Origin: a virus
IMG/VR virus record: IMGVR_UViG_3300032676_000587
Span: 1-43,580 of that record
Reading direction: 5' to 3' (one strand)
Length of the DNA stretch: 43,580 bases
Shown here: piece by piece, positions 12,319 through 19,180 of the stretch
Layout of the letters: each line of letters begins with the position of its first letter
How positions within the stretch are numbered: the first letter of the stretch is position 1
The notes under the pieces: model-generated
Seen by the model: only the letters and a program-made list of their open reading frames with translations
Databases searched by the model: none
Told to the model about the DNA's origin: nothing
Program-made: the position numbers and the translations under genes

Positions 12319-14209
12319 TAAAAAATATAACGAGATGGATAGCTATCAAGAATATATCGGAATGAGTAGATATGCCCGTTACCAAGACGACAAAGGTCGT
12401 AGAGAGACTTGGGATGAAACAGTAGGCCGTTTTGTAGACTATATTTTTAGCCGTACACCAGCAATCACCGCAGATTCTGCGTTAAAAGAAGAGCTATTCA
12501 CCGCAATCAAGAACCTAGAACTAATGCCGTCCATGCGAGCCATGATGACGGCTGGAAAGAGTGCAGATCGTGATAACACATGCGTTTACAACTGTTCGTA
12601 TTTACCTGTCGATGATGTTAAGTCGTTCGACGAAGCTATGTTTATCTTGTTGTGCGGAACTGGCGTGGGCTTCTCGGTTGAATCTAAATATATTAATAAA
12701 TTGCCCGAAGTGCCAGAAAAGCTCTATGAATCTGGGGGGACAATTATTGTCCACGACTCTAAGGAAGGATGGGCCAAGTCATTGCGTCTTCTCATCGCAC
12801 ACTTATACGCCGGAGAAATTCCCAAGTGGGACGTATCAACCGTTAGACCTGCCGGAGCACGACTCAAAACTTTTGGAGGACGTGCTTCTGGGCCGGAACC
12901 ATTAGTAGACCTATTTAAGTTCACTGTTAATACTTTTAAACACGCACAGGGCCGCAAGCTAAACAGCTTAGAGTGCCACGACTTGATGTGCAAAATTGGT
13001 GAGGTGGTTGTAGTGGGTGGCGTGCGTCGCTCTGCAATGATTTCGCTATCTGATCTTGATGATGAAAGGATTCGACATGCAAAAGCTGGACCATGGTGGG
13101 ACACAGCTCCACACCGCGCTCTTGCGAACAACAGTGCGGTGTATAACGAAACACCTACTGTCGGAAAGTTCATGGAAGAATGGTTATCACTTTACAACTC
13201 CCATTCCGGTGAACGAGGCATTTTTAATCGGGAGGCTGCTAAAAAGACGGTTGAAAAATACGGGCATCGAGATCCGAATTATGAGTTCGGAACTAATCCT
13301 TGCTCGGAAATTATCCTTCGACCATATCAATTCTGTAATCTTAGTGAATGTGTAGTACGCCATGACGACACCAAAGAAACCCTTTTGCGAAAAGTGCGGC
13401 TTGCCGCCATCCTTGGTACAATCCAAGCCACCTTCACAAAATTCCCTTACTTGCGTAAAGTGTGGCAACGTAATACTGAAGAGGAGCGCTTACTTGGCGT
13501 TTCGCTCACCGGCATCTACGACAACCCACTCCTCACCACAGAAGGACCAGAACTAAATGAATTCCTCGCAGAGCTCCGCTTGGCAGCAAGAGAGGCAAAT
13601 GAGCAGTTTGCTGCAATCCTTGGAATCCCTAAATCAGCTGCAATTACATGTGTTAAGCCAAGTGGCACAGTATCGCAGCTTGTTGACTCAGCTTCGGGAA
13701 TCCACCCACGACACGCTAAGTACTACATCCGCCGAGTACGAGGAGATAAGAAAGATCCTCTCAGCCAATTCTTGGTTAGCCAAGGAGTTCCAGCGGAAGA
13801 CTGTGTCTACAAGCCGACTCAGACAACTGTGTTTAGCTTCCCAATCAAAGCCCCAGACGGAATCACCAGAGACGAAGTCACCCCAAGAGACCACCTCGCC
13901 CTCTGGCTCACCTACCAGCGACACTGGTGCGAGCACAAGCCCTCCGTTACCATCTCAGTAGAGGAGAAGGATTGGCCAAGCGTTGGTGCGTGGACATGGG
14001 ATCATTTTGACGAGATCAGTGGCGTGTCTTATCTGCCGTATGACGGTGGTACATACCGTCAGGCTCCGTACGAAACCTGCACTAAGGAAGAGTACGAGGC
14101 GTTAAAAGCAAAGATGCCTAAGATCAATTGGTCAGAACTATCAGAAAATACAGATAACGTGGAGGGTGCACAGATGTTAGCGTGTGCTGCCGGCGTCTGT
14201 GAAATCTGA
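12311..14209 (+). CDS. nrdJ: Class II (adenosylcobalamin-dependent) ribonucleotide reductase, monomeric type
   Basis: 632 residues. Makes deoxyribonucleotides from ribonucleotides with a B12 cofactor, needing no oxygen and no second subunit. The active site is complete: N329-P-C331-S-E333 and C342, the same 11-residue step as C408 to C419 in the Lactobacillus leichmannii enzyme, plus C95 (VYNCSYLPV) as partner cysteine. The C-terminal C625-x4-C630 pair (LACAAGVCEI) is the shuttle that is re-reduced by thioredoxin. Shorter than the about 740 residues of the Lactobacillus enzyme. The host must make or import B12. Confidence 0.92.
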   Translation: MSNKKYNEMDSYQEYIGMSRYARYQDDKGRRETWDETVGRFVDYIFSRTPAITADSALKEELFTAIKNLELMPSMRAMMTAGKSADRDNTCVYNCSYLPVDDVKSFDEAMFILLCGTGVGFSVESKYINKLPEVPEKLYESGGTIIVHDSKEGWAKSLRLLIAHLYAGEIPKWDVSTVRPAGARLKTFGGRASGPEPLVDLFKFTVNTFKHAQGRKLNSLECHDLMCKIGEVVVVGGVRRSAMISLSDLDDERIRHAKAGPWWDTAPHRALANNSAVYNETPTVGKFMEEWLSLYNSHSGERGIFNREAAKKTVEKYGHRDPNYEFGTNPCSEIILRPYQFCNLSECVVRHDDTKETLLRKVRLAAILGTIQATFTKFPYLRKVWQRNTEEERLLGVSLTGIYDNPLLTTEGPELNEFLAELRLAAREANEQFAAILGIPKSAAITCVKPSGTVSQLVDSASGIHPRHAKYYIRRVRGDKKDPLSQFLVSQGVPAEDCVYKPTQTTVFSFPIKAPDGITRDEVTPRDHLALWLTYQRHWCEHKPSVTISVEEKDWPSVGAWTWDHFDEISGVSYLPYDGGTYRQAPYETCTKEEYEALKAKMPKINWSELSENTDNVEGAQMLACAAGVCEI

Positions 14210-14212
14210 TCC

Positions 14213-14404
14213 ATGGGACTGTCCTCCACTCAACCTGTGGAACTGGAACCTAGCGTGGAGATGGTCAAATCTCCATGCAACGGTATCTGTACCCTCGACG
14301 TTACGGACACATGTCGAGGGTGCCAACGAACCAGGGAGGAGATTTCTAAATGGTATGTTATGTCCAACGAAGAGAAGTTAGCAATACTGAATAGATTTAA
14401 GTAA
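14213..14404 (+). CDS. DUF1289 small cysteine-rich protein
   Basis: 63 residues. SPCNGICTLDVTDTCRGCQR, then EISKWYVMSNEEKLAIL, is the DUF1289 signature with four cysteines that could hold a metal. Found in many proteobacteria and some phages; function unknown. Directly behind the reductase, so a redox or cofactor role is possible but only by neighbourhood. Presence of this mainly proteobacterial family is a hint of a proteobacterial host. Confidence 0.85.
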   Translation: MGLSSTQPVELEPSVEMVKSPCNGICTLDVTDTCRGCQRTREEISKWYVMSNEEKLAILNRFK

Positions 14405-14426
14405 CTATTTCACATGGTGGTATTTC

Positions 14427-14450
14427 GGGGCCCTTCGGGGCCCCTTTTTT
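14427..14450 (+). terminator. Strong rho-independent terminator with C(TTCG)G loop
   Basis: GGGGCCC-TTCG-GGGCCCC followed by TTTTTT: a perfect 7-bp GC stem with the extra-stable UUCG tetraloop. The last T of the run touches the first base of the next promoter block, so one transcript ends where the next promoter begins. Confidence 0.93.
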
Positions 14451-14468
14451 GCGTATTAGTATACGTAC
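14451..14468 (+). promoter_or_regulatory. GCGTATTAGT promoter, copy 5
   Basis: Directly joined to a terminator, so it has no conserved upstream element: the 20 bases before it are hairpin and T-run. If it works, the block alone is enough. The predicted start at 14468 is the first base of hairpin CAGA-TACG-TCTG (14468-14479, UNCG-type loop). Drives the DNA polymerase gene. Confidence 0.62.
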
Positions 14469-14497
14469 AGATACGTCTGTTAGCCTAAGGAGCATAT

Positions 14498-16432
14498 ATG
14501 ATTTACTCAATCGACTTTGAAACACGCAGCACCATTGACCTCACCGATCGTGGCCTTGATGTATACGCCAACGACCCCACAACAGAAGTGTTGTGTATTG
14601 CGTTCGGCACCCACCCCGAGACTGTTAAAGTCAAATCCCCACAAATTCCAGAAACCTCGGAGTTATGGCCTTTGATGAACCACGTCAGCAAAGGTGGCAA
14701 AATACAAGCATGGAACGCCATGTTCGAGTACGCCATCTGGAACTGCGTCTGTGTGCCCAAGTACGGCTGGCCACCACTAAAACTCGAGCAGTGCATTGAC
14801 TCTATGGCCATAGCAGCAGCCAATAACGTGCCGCAGTCTCTTGGCGATGCGGCTATCTTTATGGATAGCGCACATCAAAAAGACACCCGTGGCCGCTATT
14901 TGATCCAAAAGCTATGTAAGCCAACCAAGGGCGTATTTAACGAAGACCCTGAATTGATGCGTGAGTTGTTTGATTACTGCGCACAGGACGTACGCACAGA
15001 AATGTCGATTGTAGCCAATTTAAGGCCCCTATCAGCCGCGGAACAGGAAGTTTGGACCATGACCCAGCGGATCAATTTGAGAGGCGTACCGGTCGATCCT
15101 AAAGAGCTCCAGAACGCCGTAAAAGCAGTCCAAGGGGCACAGGCCCAACTAGACCATGAACTCGTCTCCTTGACCGGTTTTAAGCCCTCTGAGCGGGCTA
15201 AATTGCTGGGATGGTTAAATGCGCGGCTAAAGTGTATTGGGATGGCGCCAATGGAAGACATGACGGCAAAAACCGTTTCAGCTATGTTAGTGAACACTAA
15301 CTTAGATCCATTAGTAAGAAAGGCGTTAGAATTACGCCAAGAAGGAAGCCAAACTAGCGTGGCTAAGTACGCTAAAATGTTGGAGATACAACGTGAAGGA
15401 AGAATTAGGAATACATTGGTATATCATGGGGCTAGTACTGGCCGCTGGGCGAGCCGTGGGGGCCTTAATTTACAGAATATTGCAAGGCCCACGTTGGAAG
15501 ATGGAGAGATTGAATCTGCAATACCGAGAGTATTTGGTGAGGCAAGAGGCACAATGCAACAACTCACCAGTCTGGTCCGTAGCGCAATCGTTGCACCGCA
15601 CGGAAAAACCTTCGTTGACGTGGATTTTAGCTCAATTGAAAACCGAGTTGGCGTCTATTTGGCGGGGCAAAACGACAAAGTCGAACTCTTTAGAAAGGGA
15701 TTAGATGAGTACAAAGTATTCGCTTCACAAAGCCTTTACCACGTACCATACGATGCGGTCACGAAGGACCAACGCCAGATTAGCAAGTCTGCGGTCCTTG
15801 GTGCGATGTTTGGTCAGGGTGCTAAGGGGTTGGTTAAGTACGCTGAAGGAATGGGTGTAAAGCTCACGGAGTCGCAAGCCAAGAACGCAGTAGATAACTA
15901 CCGCAGTTCATACTCGAAAGTGAAAGCTCTTTGGGCAGCATGCGAAGCTGCGTCGATTGATGCAGTACAGAATCCCGGTACTGCGTTTGCTGCGGGTAGT
16001 AAGATTGTGCTAAAAGTTGCCAAGAATGCATTATGGATGAAACTTCCAAGCGGTCGTCTCATCTGCTGGCAGAGGCCAGAGCTCGAGTTGTTGCCAACTC
16101 CTTGGGGTTCTACTAAGCTGGGCGTCACAGTTCACAGCCTTAACACTTTTAGCAGGCAGTGGAGTAGAAACGCTTTGATTGGTAGTAGTATCTTTCAGTC
16201 CGCTGTACAGGGTACCGCTAGGGACTGTCTTGCCGTGGCTATGCTTAACCTTGAGCAAGCCGGTTATGAAATGATTAATCTGATCCACGACGAAATCCTT
16301 TTATTGGTAAAAGAAGAAAATTCGGAGGCCGTTTTGCAAGACGTCATAAAAATAATGACAACCCCGCCAACATGGGCTCCGGATTTTCCTTTAGCTGCAG
16401 AAGGATGGATCTCAAAAAGATACCGCAAATAG
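14498..16432 (+). CDS. Family A DNA polymerase with 3'-5' exonuclease
   Basis: 644 residues. The exonuclease domain begins at once with D6-F-E8-T. The polymerase domain has motif A VDFSSIENR (D376), motif B R426..K430SAVLGAMFG, and motif C HDE near 597. There is no 5'-3' exonuclease domain. In motif B the residue matching E. coli Pol I Phe762 is Leu434, and that matching Tyr766 is Phe438. Leu at this place is known from environmental viral polymerases and has been linked to slower copying. Replicates the phage genome with the helicase and ssDNA-binding protein. AAGGAG precedes the ATG. Confidence 0.95.
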   Translation: MIYSIDFETRSTIDLTDRGLDVYANDPTTEVLCIAFGTHPETVKVKSPQIPETSELWPLMNHVSKGGKIQAWNAMFEYAIWNCVCVPKYGWPPLKLEQCIDSMAIAAANNVPQSLGDAAIFMDSAHQKDTRGRYLIQKLCKPTKGVFNEDPELMRELFDYCAQDVRTEMSIVANLRPLSAAEQEVWTMTQRINLRGVPVDPKELQNAVKAVQGAQAQLDHELVSLTGFKPSERAKLLGWLNARLKCIGMAPMEDMTAKTVSAMLVNTNLDPLVRKALELRQEGSQTSVAKYAKMLEIQREGRIRNTLVYHGASTGRWASRGGLNLQNIARPTLEDGEIESAIPRVFGEARGTMQQLTSLVRSAIVAPHGKTFVDVDFSSIENRVGVYLAGQNDKVELFRKGLDEYKVFASQSLYHVPYDAVTKDQRQISKSAVLGAMFGQGAKGLVKYAEGMGVKLTESQAKNAVDNYRSSYSKVKALWAACEAASIDAVQNPGTAFAAGSKIVLKVAKNALWMKLPSGRLICWQRPELELLPTPWGSTKLGVTVHSLNTFSRQWSRNALIGSSIFQSAVQGTARDCLAVAMLNLEQAGYEMINLIHDEILLLVKEENSEAVLQDVIKIMTTPPTWAPDFPLAAEGWISKRYRK

Positions 16433-16451
16433 GGCATTTAGTTTCAAATAC

Positions 16452-16469
16452 GCGTATTAGTAAAAGTAG
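16452..16469 (+). promoter_or_regulatory. GCGTATTAGT promoter, copy 6
   Basis: CGCGTATTAGT, then AAAAG and TAG. GGGCATTTAGT begins exactly 20 bases upstream, straight after the polymerase TAG stop. The predicted start G at 16469 is the first base of the closing stem of the leader structure. Drives the HNH gene. Confidence 0.6.
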
Positions 16470-16547
16470 ATAGGGACAGCGTGTCGACAACGTTGTCTTA
16501 GCCTGAATCTAAGACTCACCTATCGCTTTCAAACTACTATTCAGGGG
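16469..16547 (+). promoter_or_regulatory. Four-way-junction leader RNA whose hairpin loop matches the ribosome site
   Basis: GATAGG (16469-16474) pairs with CCTATC (16519-16524). Between them lie three hairpins in direct succession: GACA-GCG-TGTC (16475-16485), GACAACGTTGTC (16486-16497) and CTTAG/CTAAG (16497-16513). The 7-base loop of the third, CCTGAAT (16502-16508), is fully complementary to ATTCAGG (16539-16545), which overlaps the Shine-Dalgarno AGGGG of the HNH gene. A pseudoknot or alternative stem would block translation. T4 homing nucleases are known to be held back by similar ribosome-site hairpins. Confidence 0.55.
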
Positions 16548-16554
16548 TATCAAA

Positions 16555-16938
16555 ATGCTATCTCAAAAAGAAAAGCAAAAAATACGTTCAAAAAAGCATC
16601 AAGATAAATTAATGTCAACCAAAGAGGGTTGTATAAAGCGAAGATTATTTGAAACTAAATATCGAGCCAAAAAGTTAAACTTAAAATTTGATTTAACACT
16701 AGAGGATTTACTATCTATTTTTCCAGATAAATGTCCAGTATTTAAAACCGAGTTATCTTGGGGGCACCAAACCGGAAAGATATTACCAACCAGCCCTTCT
16801 TTAGACCGAATTGACCCAAATAAAGGTTATGTAATGGGCAATGTTCAGTGGCTTTCTAATTTAGCAAACGCTATGAAAAACAAAGCTACAAAAGAACAAT
16901 TGAAACAGTTTGCTAATTGGATTACTGAAAGTCTTTAG
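16555..16938 (+). CDS. Freestanding HNH endonuclease
   Basis: 127 residues. FPDKCPVF, then SPSLDRIDPNKGYVMGNVQW and LSNLANAMKNKAT form the HNH-type core typical of small phage homing nucleases. The N-terminus is very basic. Strongly AT-rich compared with the polymerase gene before it, suggesting separate origin. It has its own promoter and a structured leader, and its last 17 bases overlap the end of the opposite-strand gene, so it is wedged exactly between the two arms. Confidence 0.85.
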   Translation: MLSQKEKQKIRSKKHQDKLMSTKEGCIKRRLFETKYRAKKLNLKFDLTLEDLLSIFPDKCPVFKTELSWGHQTGKILPTSPSLDRIDPNKGYVMGNVQWLSNLANAMKNKATKEQLKQFANWITESL

Positions 16939-19180
16939 TAGCAGACTTAACCATCTCTTCAATTGGGGCAATCTTGTCCACCAACTCTTGTGTTACGGGT
17001 TGGTGGAAGTCACCCATCTTAAATGTGCCCCAAGCGTACGGTGCCTGACTAGGGTTGGCAGCAATTTGCTTAGCTGCATCTGGGAAGTAATGTTCCCAAG
17101 GCAATTGGGCTATCATCTGACCTTTGAATGACCCTGGAATTTGGGTGTCATAAGTTGGGTGTTCTGTTTCAGGGGTTAGCTCTTTAAAAGGATTTAACTC
17201 ACCAACAGAATAGCCGGTTGTACCGGTCTTAACATTTCTTAAGTTTGGATCGGTGATAGCGTGTATGGTTGCTTCACCACTTGGCATATCGTACTGAGCT
17301 GCAATTTTAGTTTTGTTTAATCGGTCAGCTACGTGTTTTCTTAAATCAGAGTTAGCAGCAAACTGATTGATTACTTCAGGATGGTTCATACCCAAAAAGT
17401 CTGGATAAGTATCGCGAATCATATTATCAAACGCACGCAACTTAGCTTTATTTGGGTTGAGTGCATCCAATTGGTTTACTAATGCTTCAGTGTGGTGTAG
17501 CGCATAATTGGAAGCATCTGGAGCCATGGCGGTATACATACCAAATACCGGATTACCTTTGGCAGTCTCAGCAGCATTTGCAGCTTTATTTTGTAAAGCA
17601 GAAGCTGCGCCCTTTTGTGATGCCCAAAATGCGTCTTTACCAAGATCAGCTTTACGTTGGCCGTAGCGTGGGCCACCATGCAACTCTGCTGCGCGGCTGA
17701 GCGGCACACCGTTAACTGATAATAAAGAGTGCCCCGCTAGTGAACGATCTCCAGGCACGCCAACTAAAACACCACCTTGCAAATCTTGAATACTAATCTT
17801 ATTTGGTTCTGAAAAATTATGCGTCGGCACTACATTATGAACGTATTCAGCTTCGCGTGCTAACTGCGCGCCAGACTTCTTAATCGGATCAAATAGCTCA
17901 GCCATAGCGTGCTCGACCGGCGATTTAGAAACAGAGCCCATCATGTTGGGCATCTGATTCATAAACTCGTTCCAAGCAGCTGGATCGCTTACCTCAATCC
18001 CGTTTTTACCTAAAGAGAGCGCGCCGGTTTGGCGGGCCATATTTTGTGCTGTAGTTTGTGGCAAGGAGGCTAAATGCTCAGACCACTTTGATGCCAGGCT
18101 AGGTCCCTGTACGGTACCAACCTCTTGTAGGGTGCCAGCTATACTGGCCGGAGACTTTTTTATGTCACCCCCTTCGGCATGGCCGGGTGGAAGTGTGGAT
18201 CCTTGCAGTACATGCATACCTGGATAGTACATCTCATTTTTAGGCTGAGTAGTTGCCTTACCCAGTTCAGTAGGTGACATCCAACCAGTAGCTAAGTCAA
18301 CAGCAGTACCAGCAACTTCGTGCGGCTTTAACGGCGCTGCACTAGCCCCTGGAATCATCGCGCCAACAACAGGCAACCCACCAACAATATTAGCACCAAC
18401 TTTCGCCCATTTATTTTTAATTAGTGGGGCTGCAGCTGCAGAAATACCCGCACCAATATCAGCAATACCACCAACGGAAGCAGGATCACTTAGCCCTCTA
18501 CCAATATCGTAACCAGCTATGGCGCTTCTTGCTAAAGGTGCTCCTATTTTTTTAACGTGGAACGCCAGATTTTTTTCGTAAGGTGTTAATTTAGCAGGAT
18601 CTATACCTTGTATTTCCGGTGTGCCGGGCGTTACTGTTGAGTGTGAGTGATACGTCTGCCCGGTTTGTGGATCTCTTGCGTACACATGTTGAACAGTATC
18701 AGGCTGTGCTGGAGCACCAACAATTTTTCTACCAGCTTGTGCTGCCTGTTCATAGTTCCTAATTTCAGGAAAACCTGATAGCTTAGCCATGTCTTCCAAC
18801 GGAATGTGTAAATTTCTTCCAGACAATTCGGCAAGGACGGTATCTGCATAATTTTGAACCGCACCGGGCCCTGCTGGCTTTACCCCACCTGCTAAATTAT
18901 TTAATATTTTATAGCCCATGTTTCCGGTTGTTAGCGCCTTGTTAGCTGCTATTCCTGTACCAGCACCAACTAAACCCTGCTGATTCGGTGTCATTGTATC
19001 GACCCGTGTTGGTGGGGGGCTAGGAGAAAAATCCTGCGGATTATATGGCGTGCCATTGTAATTTGGGTTAGCAGATGGTGTAGCCACAACAATACTTGGC
19101 GGCGTATAGCTTTGACCAGCGCCATCATGGGTTTGCTGGTCTATTGATAGCGGGGTATAATCTTTAACTGGTTCGGTCAT
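16922..19180 (-). CDS. Large putative ejection (internal virion) protein
   Basis: 752 residues, last gene of the - strand virion operon. Proline/glutamine-rich N-terminus (1-90), a Gly/Ala-rich hydrophobic centre (about 225-310: IADIGAGISAAAAPLI, VGGLPVVGAMIPGASAA), then a helical, more globular C-terminal half with PVFGMYTAMAPDASNYALHH. A short GHAEGGDIKKSPAS stretch resembles motifs in other virion proteins here. No enzyme family recognised with confidence. By place and composition an injected protein, as with P22 gp16 or T7 core proteins; that is inference. ATGA coupled to the gene before. Confidence 0.6.
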   Translation of the reverse strand: MTEPVKDYTPLSIDQQTHDGAGQSYTPPSIVVATPSANPNYNGTPYNPQDFSPSPPPTRVDTMTPNQQGLVGAGTGIAANKALTTGNMGYKILNNLAGGVKPAGPGAVQNYADTVLAELSGRNLHIPLEDMAKLSGFPEIRNYEQAAQAGRKIVGAPAQPDTVQHVYARDPQTGQTYHSHSTVTPGTPEIQGIDPAKLTPYEKNLAFHVKKIGAPLARSAIAGYDIGRGLSDPASVGGIADIGAGISAAAAPLIKNKWAKVGANIVGGLPVVGAMIPGASAAPLKPHEVAGTAVDLATGWMSPTELGKATTQPKNEMYYPGMHVLQGSTLPPGHAEGGDIKKSPASIAGTLQEVGTVQGPSLASKWSEHLASLPQTTAQNMARQTGALSLGKNGIEVSDPAAWNEFMNQMPNMMGSVSKSPVEHAMAELFDPIKKSGAQLAREAEYVHNVVPTHNFSEPNKISIQDLQGGVLVGVPGDRSLAGHSLLSVNGVPLSRAAELHGGPRYGQRKADLGKDAFWASQKGAASALQNKAANAAETAKGNPVFGMYTAMAPDASNYALHHTEALVNQLDALNPNKAKLRAFDNMIRDTYPDFLGMNHPEVINQFAANSDLRKHVADRLNKTKIAAQYDMPSGEATIHAITDPNLRNVKTGTTGYSVGELNPFKELTPETEHPTYDTQIPGSFKGQMIAQLPWEHYFPDAAKQIAANPSQAPYAWGTFKMGDFHQPVTQELVDKIAPIEEMVKSATKDFQ

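Noticed and set aside
12724-13173. A 149-residue - strand frame opposite the reductase gene
   Set aside because: Lies fully inside a gene with complete catalytic motifs; no ribosome site or coupling.
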